Shown here one piece after another: positions 1 to 7,950 of a stretch of 9,985 nt of DNA. Source of the stretch: Gulosibacter massiliensis (GTDB taxonomy: Bacteria > Actinomycetota > Actinomycetes > Actinomycetales > Microbacteriaceae). Both the position numbers and the translations under genes were made by a program. Below the pieces are notes generated by a model. That model worked only from the letters and a program-made list of their open reading frames with translations. It had not been told where the DNA came from and made no database searches. Positions within the stretch are counted from its first letter, which is position 1. Every line of letters starts with the position of its first letter. The DNA lies in NCBI GenBank assembly GCA_943325745.2, contig CALPQP020000023.1, positions 1 to 9,985 of the forward strand. The letters run 5' to 3'.

Positions 1-2
1 AG

Positions 3-33
3 CGTGCTCGAGGCTTAGCGGCCAACGAGCACG
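3..33. terminator. Possible stem-loop between the left-hand neighbour and the DUF7455 gene
   Basis: CGTGCTCG at 3-10 is perfectly complementary to CGAGCACG at 26-33, giving an 8-bp stem with a 15-nt loop. GGC at 12-14 can also pair with GCC at 21-23 inside the loop. It lies just beyond the 3' end of the leftward DUF7455 gene and may overlap the end of a rightward gene cut by the window edge. It could stop transcription from either side, but no T-run follows on the + strand, and the bases past it on the - strand lie outside the window. A transcript-end role is inferred from position and symmetry only. Confidence 0.35.
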
Positions 34-43
34 AGAGAGGGAG

Positions 44-268
44 TTAACTCGCGTCGGCTGCGATGAGGCGGTCTGTCTCGTCGAGCCACTCGAGAGCGGC
101 AGGAGCGAGCGCTGGCTTGACCTCACTCGCGTGGTGTCCGCAGAAGAATAGTTCGCCGGAGCGAATTCGGACGCGCACATAGGCCTGTGCTCCGCACGAA
201 TCGCATCGATCGAGCGCGCTGAGCTCGTGTGCGGTGGCGGTTTCAGAGGGGGAGTGCGTCGTGGTCAT
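44..268 (-). CDS. DUF7455 small zinc-ribbon protein
   Basis: A 74-residue protein resembling the actinobacterial DUF7455 family, whose function is not known to me. The likely metal site is visible: C22 and C25 in a CxxC pair (RCDSCGAQAY), then C43 and H45/H46 (FCGHH). About 20 N-terminal residues are Ser/Thr/Ala-rich and probably disordered. There is no signal peptide or membrane segment, so it should be cytoplasmic. The ATG at 268 is supported by an AAGGA ribosome site five bases upstream on the - strand. It is divergent from parE across a 171-base gap. From memory, genes of this family often sit beside the primary sigma factor gene, which may lie just left of the window. The family call is by remembered resemblance; the zinc ribbon is inferred from cysteine and histidine spacing. 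Confidence 0.8.
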   Translation of the reverse strand: MTTTHSPSETATAHELSALDRCDSCGAQAYVRVRIRSGELFFCGHHASEVKPALAPAALEWLDETDRLIAADAS

Positions 269-439
269 GTACTTCCTTTCGATGTCTCTATTCCATCACG
301 AGAGTCGGACATTCCCGTTCGAAAAACACCTCGTTTCGCCATGGGCGTAAATTTTGTTCACAACCGCGGAGAGCCTGTCGCTCTGCCGCCACGAGCTCGC
401 CTAGGGTAGGACACGTCCCCGTCAGCGAAGGCTAAATCA
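269..439. promoter_or_regulatory. Divergent intergenic region between DUF7455 and parE
   Basis: This 171-base gap must hold the promoters of both flanking genes. On the + strand TAGGGT at 402-407 fits the TANNNT -10 pattern common in actinobacteria and would start parE transcription near 413-415, but no good -35 hexamer lies 17-18 bases upstream. The parE ribosome site is GAAGG at 427-431, eight bases before the GTG. The stretch around 347-358 is AT-rich compared with its surroundings. I see no convincing promoter for the leftward gene and no open frame resembling a protein. Confidence 0.4.
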
Positions 440-2512
440 GTGGCTACCGAATATTCCGCCCGTCATCTCAGTGTCCTTGAAGGACTCGAGGCGGTTCGGA
501 AACGCCCTGGGATGTACATCGGCTCGACAGATGAACGTGGTCTCATGCACTGTCTGTGGGAAATAATCGATAACTCCGTTGACGAAGCTCTGGCGGGATA
601 CGGTTCATCAATCGGCGTCACGCTTCACCCCGACAGCAGTGTCGAGGTCCATGACACGGGTCGCGGAATCCCGGTCGACATTGAGCCCCGGACGGGCCTT
701 TCCGGTGTCGAAGTTGTCTTCACAAAATTGCACGCGGGTGGCAAGTTCGGGTCCGGCTCGTACACGGCGTCGGGTGGTTTGCACGGTGTCGGCGCGTCGG
801 TGGTCAACGCCCTCAGCGAACGCCTCGATGTCTTCGTCGACCGCGACGGATCAACCTACGCGATGTCGTTCCATCGTGGCGAGCCGGGACTGTTCGATGA
901 CACTGTGGGCTACGGACCGGGGTCGTCGTTCACCCCGTATATCGATAACTCTGAGTTGCGCATAGTGGGCAAGGCGCCGAAGGGGGTCACCGGTACACGC
1001 GTTCGGTGGTGGCCGGACCCAGAGATCTTCGGGACATCATCGATTGTCGAACTTGACACGCTACTTTCGCGAGCACGTCAAACAGCATTTCTGGTTCCGG
1101 GGTTGTCGCTATCGGTCTCGGACGAACGGTCCGATGCGCCCGAACACCACGTATTCTCGTTCGCAGGCGGAATCACCGAGTTCACCGAGTTCCTCGCTCC
1201 AGACTCAGCACTGACGTCGGTGTGGCGCTTGACCGGCGATGGAACCTATAGCGAGACGGTACCCGTCTTGGACGACGCGGGGCACATGGTGTCGACAGAA
1301 GTCGAACGATCCTGCCACGTGGACATCGCGCTGCGATGGGGCGCCGGCTATGACATCGTGCAAAAGTCATTCGTCAACATCATCGCGACGCCCAAAGGCG
1401 GAACCCACGTGACCGGTTTCGAACAGGCGATTGTGAAAGTCCTCCGGGCAGAGGTCGACAAGAATTCCCGACGACTCAAAGTGGGAACGGACAAACTTGA
1501 AAAAGACGACATTCTGACGGGGCTCACGGCTGTCTTGACCGTTCGAGTCGCCGAACCACAATTCGAGGGACAAACGAAGGAAGTCCTGGGAACTCCGGCG
1601 ATCCGCCAGGTGGTCTCGACGGTTGTCGCGGCTGCGTTGGAAGAAAAGTTCGCATCAACCAAGCGGGACGACAAGGCACAATCCGCGCTCGTGCTGGAAA
1701 AGATTGTTGCCGAAATGAAGAGCCGCATTTCGGCTCGCGCTCACAAAGAGACACAGCGTCGAAAGAACGCGCTCGAGTCATCAACCCTGCCGGCGAAACT
1801 TGTTGACTGCCGATCAGACGAGGTTGAACGTAGCGAACTATTCATCGTTGAGGGTGATTCCGCACTCGGTACGGCGAAGTTGGCACGGGACTCTGAATTC
1901 CAGGCGTTATTACCTATCCGAGGCAAAATTCTCAATGTCCAAAAGGCTTCGGTGGCGGACATGTTGTCGAACACCGAGTGCGCCTCGATTATCCAGGTCA
2001 TTGGCGCGGGAAGTGGCCGAACATTCGACCTCGCGCAAGCCAGATACGGCAAGGTCATCATCATGAGTGACGCGGATGTCGACGGCGCACATATTCGGAC
2101 TCTGTTGTTGACGCTATTCTTCAAATACATGCGACCTCTGGTCGACGCCGGCCGTGTTTATGCGGCAGTTCCGCCTCTTCACCGCATCGTGGCGATCAAT
2201 CCTGGCTCCAAGGCCAACGACGTGATGTACACCTACTCTGAAGCCGAACTACACGCGACCTTAGACTCCTTGCGCACAACGAAGCGCTCGTGGCAGGAAC
2301 CCATTCAGCGCTACAAGGGACTTGGCGAGATGGATGCGGATCAACTTGCCGACACCACGATGAGTCTTGAGCACCGAACACTGCGCCGAGTGCGCATCGA
2401 TGACGCCGAGAAGGCGACACTGATGTTCGAGTTACTCATGGGCAACGAGGTTGCCCCGCGTCGCGAGTTCATCATCGACGGCGCGCTCGATCGCGATCGA
2501 ATTGACGTTTAG
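440..2512 (+). CDS. parE: DNA topoisomerase IV subunit B (ATPase subunit)
   Basis: The ATP-hydrolysing subunit of a type IIA topoisomerase, 690 residues. With ParC it would pass one DNA duplex through another to unlink replicated chromosomes. The N-terminal GHKL ATPase shows E41, N45 and D48 in [12 protein letters not shown]72 in DTGRGIP, the glycine-rich lid near 112-126, and the transducer-domain QTK with K380. The TOPRIM domain has E471 in EGDSA and the metal-binding D544, D546 and D548 in [16 protein letters not shown] follows at 624-631. The start is GTG with GAAGG eight bases upstream. The protein is longer than E. coli ParE (630), mainly before K380. I prefer topoisomerase IV to gyrase because the neighbouring A subunit lacks a GyrA box and this is not the dnaN-recF-gyrB-gyrA context. 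The stop codon overlaps that of convergent parC by four bases. Confidence 0.93.
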   Translation: MATEYSARHLSVLEGLEAVRKRPGMYIGSTDERGLMHCLWEIIDNSVDEALAGYGSSIGVTLHPDSSVEVHDTGRGIPVDIEPRTGLSGVEVVFTKLHAGGKFGSGSYTASGGLHGVGASVVNALSERLDVFVDRDGSTYAMSFHRGEPGLFDDTVGYGPGSSFTPYIDNSELRIVGKAPKGVTGTRVRWWPDPEIFGTSSIVELDTLLSRARQTAFLVPGLSLSVSDERSDAPEHHVFSFAGGITEFTEFLAPDSALTSVWRLTGDGTYSETVPVLDDAGHMVSTEVERSCHVDIALRWGAGYDIVQKSFVNIIATPKGGTHVTGFEQAIVKVLRAEVDKNSRRLKVGTDKLEKDDILTGLTAVLTVRVAEPQFEGQTKEVLGTPAIRQVVSTVVAAALEEKFASTKRDDKAQSALVLEKIVAEMKSRISARAHKETQRRKNALESSTLPAKLVDCRSDEVERSELFIVEGDSALGTAKLARDSEFQALLPIRGKILNVQKASVADMLSNTECASIIQVIGAGSGRTFDLAQARYGKVIIMSDADVDGAHIRTLLLTLFFKYMRPLVDAGRVYAAVPPLHRIVAINPGSKANDVMYTYSEAELHATLDSLRTTKRSWQEPIQRYKGLGEMDADQLADTTMSLEHRTLRRVRIDDAEKATLMFELLMGNEVAPRREFIIDGALDRDRIDV

Positions 2513-4926
2513 CGCAGCCGTGTCCCGATAACCGATACGACGTCGGTCAGCGGCGATCCTGACCCGTCGCGCTTTCCCAGTTCGGTCGGTAGTTCGCGCG
2601 ATGTGCCGTCGCTCGCGCAGGCTCGCGGATCTGAGCCAACGAACGCGAGAATCAGGCCCACTTCGCCCTTGAGCAGCGTGTGGGAGCGCACTCCGCCCGT
2701 TGCACGACCCTTTCCTGGGTATTCCGTCAACGGAGTGACTTTGGCGCGGCCCGGGTCGGCACCGGTCAACGTCGCGCCCGCAGACGTGATCGTGACGACG
2801 TGTGCGTTGGAGTCGGCCGAGACACTCGCAAATGAGACGACGACATCGCTTTCGGCCAGTTTGATTCCCGCGACACCTGATGCGCCGATTCCCTGTGGGC
2901 GAACGCTGGAAGCGGGGAAATGCAGCAATTGAGTGTCGAGTGTCACGAAGACGAGTTCGTGCCCATCTGGGGCTAGGTCTGCCCCGACGATGGCGTCGCC
3001 GTCATCGAGGTTGATGATGGAGAAATCTGCGCGGGCCGGGAAAGTTGTCGGATCGACTCGTTTCACGGTGCCGCGTCGAGTTCCGAGAGCCAACGGGATG
3101 TCCGAGAGAGGAACAATCGTGACGACTTTTTCACCGGGAACGAGTCCAACGACGTAGTCGGTTGCTTTTGATCCAGTCGCGTAAGCGATGGCACCGGCGG
3201 ATGATGGGAGTGCCACCGGTGTAAATCGAATAAAGCGGCCATGTGACGTGATCGCACCGACATCGCCACGAGTGGTCGTGCGGACAACTGACCGAACGAC
3301 ATCGTGCTTCACCCGTTTGGCTACAGCAGAAAACTCTGATGTTGCAGGCGTCCGCAGCAATTTGCCGGTCGCGGTCAGGATGACGCTGCAGGGTTCGTCC
3401 TCGAGTTCGAGGCCTTGGCTGGCAATTGTGCCAACGACGGGAACGTCCTCGCTATCGAGCAGTGTCGTCCGCCGGGGAGTTCCATATTTGCTCGCAACGT
3501 CAGCGAGCTCGTCCGAGACAACCGTGCGGAGGGAATCCTCGTTTGACAGCAGGGTCGTGAGAGCCGAAATTTCGGTCACCAGCACGTCGCGTTCCGATTC
3601 GAGTTCAATTCGCGAGAACTTGGTGAGTCGGCGAAGGCGCAATTCGAGAATGTAATCGGCCTGAAGTTCCGACAGGGTGAACGTTGACTGCAGTTCGGTT
3701 CGTGCGGCCGCGGCGTCGTCCGAGGCACGAATGACTCGGATTACCGCGTCGATATCGACGATGGCGCGTAGCAATCCATCGACAAGGTGAAGGCGCTCCG
3801 TCTTGCGTTCGAGGCGATAACGCGAACGACGCGTCACAACCTGAAGTCGGTGGGCGATATAGACCCGCAACATGTCCACGAGACCAAGCGTTTCCGGTTT
3901 TCCCGCAACGAGCGCAACGTTATTGATAGAAAATCCATCTTCGAGGGGTGTCTGGCGATACAACTGGTCAAGGACAGCTTCGGGTGAAAAGCCCGTCTTC
4001 ACTTCGACGACAAGACGGAGACCGTTCTTGCGATCAGTGAGGTCAACCACATTGGAGATTCCCGTAATCTTCTTTTTCGTGACGCCGTCCTTGATGCGTT
4101 CGATAATGCGCTCCGGTCCGACCAAATACGGCAGTTCGGTCACGACGATTCCCGTCTTTCGGGCAGAGACCTGTTCGATCGTGGACCGCGCGCGGGTGCG
4201 GAACGCGCCCTTGCCCGTCGAATAAGCATCCCGGATACCCTCGAGCCCGACGATGATTCCACCGCTAGGGAGATCAGGGCCCGGGATAAAGGCCATCAGG
4301 TCGTCAAGCGTCGCATCAGGGTGAGCAATCAAGTGGCGTGCGGCTGCAACGACCTCGACGAGGTTGTGCGGCGCCATGTTTGTCGCCATGCCGACCGCGA
4401 TCCCTGCAGCCCCGTTGACGAGGAGGTTGGGGAACGCAGCGGGCAACACATCTGGTTGGAGAAGCTGCCCGTCATAGTTCGGGACAAAGTCGACGACGTC
4501 TTCGTCGAGGCTTTCTGTCATGGCGATTGCTTCGGGGCGGAGTTTTGCTTCTGTGTAGCGCGACGCAGCGGGGCCGTCGTCGAGGGATCCGAAGTTGCCG
4601 TGACCGTCGACGAACGGAACTCGAAGACTGAATGACTGCGCCAATCGCACGAGAGCGTCATAGATCGCGCTGTCGCCGTGGGGGTGAAGCTTTCCCATAA
4701 CCTCACCGACGACACGAGCGCTCTTGACGTAACCCTTTTCGGGACGCAAGCCCATCTCGGCCATTTGGTAGATAATGCGGCGCTGAACGGGCTTGAGTCC
4801 ATCGCGAGCGTCTGGGAGGGCGCGAGAATAGATGACGGAGTAGGCATACTCGAGGAATGACCCCTGCATCTCGTGGGAAACGTCAACGTCATCGATACGC
4901 TCGGAAGAGGAAGGGGTTTGACTCAC
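2509..4926 (-). CDS. parC: DNA topoisomerase IV subunit A (DNA cleavage subunit)
   Basis: The DNA-breaking partner of ParE, 805 residues from the start chosen here. The breakage-reunion domain opens with [21 protein letters not shown]. The quinolone-determining region is near residues 79-97 ([16 protein letters not shown]). The catalytic tyrosine is Y124 in AASRYTE. A coiled segment near the middle is followed by a C-terminal domain of repeated beta-propeller-like blades. No QRRGGKG-type GyrA box is visible, which favours a decatenase over gyrase; the last blade carries KGRATGGVR. The start is uncertain. I chose the GTG at 4926 because GAGGA lies about five bases upstream and [17 protein letters not shown] looks like a normal N-terminus. 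An in-frame ATG at 4950 would add eight residues but has a poor ribosome site. Reading to 5358 is antisense to the next gene and not credible. The stop overlaps that of parE. Confidence 0.92.
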   Translation of the reverse strand: MSQTPSSSERIDDVDVSHEMQGSFLEYAYSVIYSRALPDARDGLKPVQRRIIYQMAEMGLRPEKGYVKSARVVGEVMGKLHPHGDSAIYDALVRLAQSFSLRVPFVDGHGNFGSLDDGPAASRYTEAKLRPEAIAMTESLDEDVVDFVPNYDGQLLQPDVLPAAFPNLLVNGAAGIAVGMATNMAPHNLVEVVAAARHLIAHPDATLDDLMAFIPGPDLPSGGIIVGLEGIRDAYSTGKGAFRTRARSTIEQVSARKTGIVVTELPYLVGPERIIERIKDGVTKKKITGISNVVDLTDRKNGLRLVVEVKTGFSPEAVLDQLYRQTPLEDGFSINNVALVAGKPETLGLVDMLRVYIAHRLQVVTRRSRYRLERKTERLHLVDGLLRAIVDIDAVIRVIRASDDAAAARTELQSTFTLSELQADYILELRLRRLTKFSRIELESERDVLVTEISALTTLLSNEDSLRTVVSDELADVASKYGTPRRTTLLDSEDVPVVGTIASQGLELEDEPCSVILTATGKLLRTPATSEFSAVAKRVKHDVVRSVVRTTTRGDVGAITSHGRFIRFTPVALPSSAGAIAYATGSKATDYVVGLVPGEKVVTIVPLSDIPLALGTRRGTVKRVDPTTFPARADFSIINLDDGDAIVGADLAPDGHELVFVTLDTQLLHFPASSVRPQGIGASGVAGIKLAESDVVVSFASVSADSNAHVVTITSAGATLTGADPGRAKVTPLTEYPGKGRATGGVRSHTLLKGEVGLILAFVGSDPRACASDGTSRELPTELGKRDGSGSPLTDVVSVIGTRLR

Positions 4927-4927
4927 A

Positions 4928-6034
4928 GTGTCCTCGATTTTACCTGTCATTGGCCCCAACGACCGTTGCCTCGCGGACGTGTTGGTTAGCGCTTTCGCTT
5001 CTGTTCGAGCTGAGGAAAACCCGCTGCGGTTGCCACCATCCCGGCGAACGATCGTCGTTCTCGTGGATGGGCTTGGGTCCGTCAACCTCTCTGCGCGGTC
5101 AGCACACGCGCGAAATATTGGCTCCCTCTCACGGTCCGATGTCCCCAGCGGATTCCCCACCACAACGGCTTCCGCTCTAACGACGCTGATGACGGGTCGC
5201 TCGCCCGGACAGACGGGCATGCTCGGGTACGCCATCCGCGATCCCGCAACAGGAGACATTGTCAACCAGTTGTCGGGATTGGATGCGCTAAATCCAGAGG
5301 TCTGGCAACCCGCGCCGACGTTGTGGGAACAAAACACCGACATCCCCGCCGCGATCATCTCGTCCCCGCGATATCGCGACTCGGGACTGACTCGGGCGAT
5401 TTTGCGCGGGGCGCATTACGTGAGTGCAAAGAGTTGGGGCGATCGGCTCGACGCGATCGACGCCTTCTTTGCGTCACATCGCGAGGGAATCGCGTACATA
5501 TACATTGCCGAGCTGGACATGGCGGCTCACGCGTCCGGAGCTGCCTCGGATCAGTGGATTCGGCGACTCGAAGAGCTGGACGGATTCATTGCCGACCTTC
5601 GGCACCGACTCATGCCAACGGATGGACTGGTCATTACGGCGGATCACGGTGTGCTCGATGTCCCCGGGTCGAGGCACCTGATAGTGCCCGCGGGGTCGAC
5701 ATTGCTCGACGGCGTGACGGTCGGGGGAGAACCTCGGTTCTTGCACCTGTATTCGGAGGATGGGGCCGGAACGTTGGAACGCTGGCGTGCCGGGGAAGGA
5801 CACCGGTCCCATGTCGCCTCTCGGGATGAGGCAATCGCCGCGGGGTGGTTTGGCGAGGTCGAGAACTTTGCTCGCGAACGGATCGGTGATGTGTTGGTGA
5901 CTCCGCGGAGTGAATCGGTTTACTACATCGAGGGAATTGCCACGGAACAAGCCATGGCAATGGTCGGGCAACACGGTGGACTGAGCCGAACGGAAACCCT
6001 GGTACCCGTCATTCGCGGCGGTGCGTTCGTCTAA
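4928..6034 (+). CDS. Alkaline phosphatase superfamily protein (nucleotide pyrophosphatase/phosphodiesterase family)
   Basis: A 368-residue predicted phosphohydrolase of the type I phosphodiesterase/nucleotide pyrophosphatase family. The two-metal site of the superfamily is visible in order: D47 in VVLVDGLG, a nucleophilic Thr among T78-T80 in [11 protein letters not shown]197 and H201 in ELDMAAH, D239 and H240 in ITADHG, and H349 in QHGGLSRTE. No signal peptide or membrane helix is seen, so it is probably cytoplasmic; its substrate cannot be read from sequence. The start is GTG at 4928 with the purine-rich AAGGGG at 4911-4916, eleven bases upstream. The N-terminal segment LADVLVSAF followed by [10 protein letters not shown] looks family-like, which supports this start. 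It is divergent from parC with almost no gap, and its stop abuts the sepH stop exactly. Confidence 0.87.
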   Translation: MSSILPVIGPNDRCLADVLVSAFASVRAEENPLRLPPSRRTIVVLVDGLGSVNLSARSAHARNIGSLSRSDVPSGFPTTTASALTTLMTGRSPGQTGMLGYAIRDPATGDIVNQLSGLDALNPEVWQPAPTLWEQNTDIPAAIISSPRYRDSGLTRAILRGAHYVSAKSWGDRLDAIDAFFASHREGIAYIYIAELDMAAHASGAASDQWIRRLEELDGFIADLRHRLMPTDGLVITADHGVLDVPGSRHLIVPAGSTLLDGVTVGGEPRFLHLYSEDGAGTLERWRAGEGHRSHVASRDEAIAAGWFGEVENFARERIGDVLVTPRSESVYYIEGIATEQAMAMVGQHGGLSRTETLVPVIRGGAFV

Positions 6035-7060
6035 CTATTCCTCGTCAGGACGAGCGCCGAAAACGATCTCATCCCAGGTGGGCATGGCGGCCCGCTGGCG
6101 TTTCGAGCGGCTCGGTGTCGGGTCCGTGAAAACGTCGGCTACAGGCCGCGGCTTCTTACCCGTCTCACCCACCTGTGTTGTGGGAACTTCCTCGGGGGCG
6201 ACGGGCGAATCGTCGGGTATCTCTAACATGTCGGGAGTGATGATGGGAATCGAACCCGTCGACGGATGCGACGCAATCGCGTCTTTTCGTTCGCCACGGC
6301 GTCGGGTCAAATCATCAACCTGTGCAGCCGTTTCGGTGAGTTCCGTTGGGACGTAAACGGCGGGCATTTCAATCGAAATCGACGTCGTCGTGGGCGGTGC
6401 ACTCGCCGGTGGTTCTGTCGCGGGAGCGTCAGCGACGGGCGGCGGAAGTGTTTCGAACTCGCCGCTGTCAAATCGCGCGGCGGGTTTCGGCGGGACGACG
6501 CGGAGGGGAGGAAAGAGCGCCGCATCGACGGATTCCGATTTCGAGATTCGAACGGCGGCAGCGTTCGACGGCACAAGAGTCATCTTCCGAGGGTCGAATG
6601 ACCACGTAGCGTCCTCCTCGACGTCACCGAGCAGGCATCGTGCTCCGACCACCCATTCATCGTCAATCCGGTAGGCCTGCCAGCGCACGACCCGACCTCC
6701 CTGAGCAGAAATTCGACCACCGATTTCGCTGCCAAACGACGAATCGGCTCCGTCAGCAACAACAGGGACACCTAATGCCCGTTCCAAGACGAACGCGAGT
6801 TCGGCAACAATCGGTGCCTCGAATCGCGAGATGTTTTCCGCACTGGTGCCGGTCAGCGATGCGACGTCCGCCACCGAGAGTCCCGATCGCAACATGGATT
6901 GGATTTCTTTGGGGGACACAGTGACCGCCGTCGTTGAGTTGGAGGAATGCGCGAGTTTGGCGCGGAGTGCCTCGTCGAGAGCGAGTGAAAATCGTTGACC
7001 GTCTCGAGTTACCACGATGATTCCATCGCGTGTCACCTCGATGACCGACAACTCTTCCAT
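6035..7060 (-). CDS. sepH: Cell division protein SepH (DUF3071), FtsZ regulator
   Basis: A 341-residue actinobacterial septation protein. Characterised family members bind FtsZ directly and promote its assembly at the septum. The N-terminal conserved domain (about 1-110) contains a helix-turn-helix-like segment near 50-80 (SPKEIQSMLRSGLSVADVAS, then RFEAPIVAE). A second conserved block around WQAYRIDDEWVVGARCLL follows, then a Pro/Thr-rich, probably disordered linker. The end is basic, with KRQRAAMPTWDEIVFG resembling the conserved C-terminal motif of the family. There is no membrane segment. I chose ATG at 7060 because GAGGAG at 7067-7072 on the - strand is six bases upstream. A TTG two codons earlier at 7066 is also in frame but would sit directly against that ribosome site. 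The stop lies immediately next to the hydrolase stop. Confidence 0.9.
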   Translation of the reverse strand: MEELSVIEVTRDGIIVVTRDGQRFSLALDEALRAKLAHSSNSTTAVTVSPKEIQSMLRSGLSVADVASLTGTSAENISRFEAPIVAELAFVLERALGVPVVADGADSSFGSEIGGRISAQGGRVVRWQAYRIDDEWVVGARCLLGDVEEDATWSFDPRKMTLVPSNAAAVRISKSESVDAALFPPLRVVPPKPAARFDSGEFETLPPPVADAPATEPPASAPPTTTSISIEMPAVYVPTELTETAAQVDDLTRRRGERKDAIASHPSTGSIPIITPDMLEIPDDSPVAPEEVPTTQVGETGKKPRPVADVFTDPTPSRSKRQRAAMPTWDEIVFGARPDEE

Positions 7061-7205
7061 CGCCAACTCCTCGGTTGCTCTTGTTCAGCGAGAATACTCC
7101 TCGCGCGACACGTTCGACGCGAATGTCACGGGTGAGTTTGCTTTTCGCTGTAAAGTGACGCAAACTATCGCCGCCGGCACGGCACAGAAAGGCTTCACCT
7201 CAAAA
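7061..7205. promoter_or_regulatory. Divergent promoter region of sepH and the DUF4193 gene
   Basis: A 145-base gap between two divergent genes. For sepH, TATTCT on the - strand (7096-7091) fits a -10 element and would give a leader of about 24 bases. For the rightward gene, TAAAGT at 7151-7156 is a possible -10. Neither has a recognisable -35 hexamer at 16-18 bases, so both calls are tentative. The rightward ribosome site is probably AAAGG at 7188-7192, a rather long 13 bases from the ATG. Confidence 0.35.
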
Positions 7206-7496
7206 ATGGTTACTGATTACGATTCCCCCCGCAAGGGCGAGGAAGACCACGAATCGATACAGGCTCTTCAGGAGCGCGTTCCCGAGCCCCGGCCCGGAGA
7301 TATTCTCGACGACGCGGACAATCCGGACAGTCTCGAGATGAGTGGCCAGGACCTCGCCAGCATGGAACTCGACGTTATTGTTGTCCCACCGCAGGCCGAC
7401 GAGTTCACGTGCATGTCCTGCTTCCTAGTGAAGCACCGCTCGCAGATTGCAAAGGAAAACAAGACCGGAGCATTTTGTTCGGAGTGCGAGTCCTAG
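7206..7496 (+). CDS. DUF4193 family zinc-ribbon protein
   Basis: A 96-residue protein of the actinobacterial DUF4193 family, function unknown to me. Family features seen are the opening MVTDYDSPR, an acidic low-complexity middle, and the C-terminal block PQADEFTCMSCFLVKHRSQ ending in CSECES. Four cysteines, C69, C72, C91 and C94, form two CxxC pairs 18 residues apart, the usual layout of a zinc ribbon. There is no signal or membrane segment. The ATG at 7206 is chosen because MVTDYD matches remembered family N-termini; the longer frame upstream to 7017 runs back through the intergenic region and antisense to sepH. It is divergent from sepH, and its TAG stop shares the palindrome CTAG with the stop of the convergent DUF3093 gene. 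Confidence 0.88.
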   Translation: MVTDYDSPRKGEEDHESIQALQERVPEPRPGDILDDADNPDSLEMSGQDLASMELDVIVVPPQADEFTCMSCFLVKHRSQIAKENKTGAFCSECES

Positions 7497-7918
7497 ATTC
7501 CCCGCAGCGCGTCACGGAGTTTTTCAGGGTTCCGTGTCGAGACGTACCAACTCGGTGTCGGATCGTTCGGATCGTTCACGACGATGCTCAGTCCTCGCGG
7601 TATCCAGGCGCGAATGACCTTCCACGTCCGGGCGTCAGAGAGGGCACCGTTTCTTTCTGGTTTTTCGATGACGGTCGTGTCACCCACGAGCGTTCGCTCG
7701 ATAACCGCACGTCCCGCGCGGAAATGTGAATCGGTCACGATGATTCGGGGCGCAAACACGATGAACACTACGAGAGAGACGGCGTAGAACGTCACCGCCG
7801 CCACGTAGCCAGCGATGATGTTGATGGGCGCGAGCATGCCGAAACCCATGGGCAGGACAACAAGGAGTGCAAGGTGAAATGTCCACGAAGGTGTGAGGGA
7901 TTCTTGGTAACGAATCAT
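7493..7918 (-). CDS. DUF3093 membrane protein
   Basis: A 141-residue protein of the actinobacterial DUF3093 family, function unknown to me. Two hydrophobic helices at about 13-30 and 34-55 form a hairpin, followed by a soluble C-terminal domain of about 85 residues. Family-like patterns include the opening [12 protein letters not shown], the strand [13 protein letters not shown], and the [16 protein letters not shown] region near the end. It is most likely a membrane-anchored protein with a small globular domain. The frame stays open upstream to 7996, but that part is antisense to dut; ATG 7918 starts at the family-like N-terminus. No good ribosome site precedes this ATG. It is divergent from dut with a gap of about 30 bases, and its stop overlaps that of the DUF4193 gene by four bases. 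Confidence 0.86.
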   Translation of the reverse strand: MIRYQESLTPSWTFHLALLVVLPMGFGMLAPINIIAGYVAAVTFYAVSLVVFIVFAPRIIVTDSHFRAGRAVIERTLVGDTTVIEKPERNGALSDARTWKVIRAWIPRGLSIVVNDPNDPTPSWYVSTRNPEKLRDALRGI

Positions 7919-7938
7919 GGAACTATTCGACCATGCAT

Positions 7939-7944
7939 TACCCT
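7939..7944 (+). promoter_or_regulatory. Possible -10 element for a leaderless dut transcript
   Basis: TACCCT fits TANNNT and occupies exactly the -12 to -7 positions if transcription starts at the A of the dut ATG at 7951. No purine-rich ribosome site precedes that ATG, which fits leaderless translation, common in actinobacteria. There is no clear -35 element, and the hexamer is GC-rich. The call rests on spacing alone. Confidence 0.25.
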
Positions 7945-7950
7945 GAACGA

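Noticed and set aside
320..338. Imperfect inverted repeat CGAAA...TTTCG in the DUF7455/parE gap, considered as a LexA-type operator
   Set aside because: Five-base arms with a nine-base spacer do not match the actinobacterial SOS-box pattern and could arise by chance.
354..363. TTGTTCACAA short palindrome
   Set aside because: Only four-base arms with no recognised operator match; too short to support a site.
4321..4635. Open frame of 104 codons on the + strand inside parC
   Set aside because: Antisense shadow of parC in a GC-rich genome; no ribosome site or family resemblance.
440..4926. Calling the topoisomerase pair gyrB/gyrA
   Set aside because: No GyrA box is visible in the A subunit, the genes are convergent rather than in dnaN-recF-gyrB-gyrA order, and the neighbourhood matches the actinobacterial topoisomerase IV locus as I remember it.
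4951..5358. Upstream extension of the parC frame by 136 residues, giving a 949-residue protein
   Set aside because: The added part lacks topoisomerase character and is entirely antisense to the phosphohydrolase gene, whose catalytic motifs are intact; ParC's recognisable N-terminus begins near 4926-4950.
7560..7577. Tandem direct repeat GGATCGTTC x2
   Set aside because: It encodes the N-D-P-N-D-P stretch of the DUF3093 protein, where a DPxDPTP pattern looks family-typical; only two copies and explained by coding.
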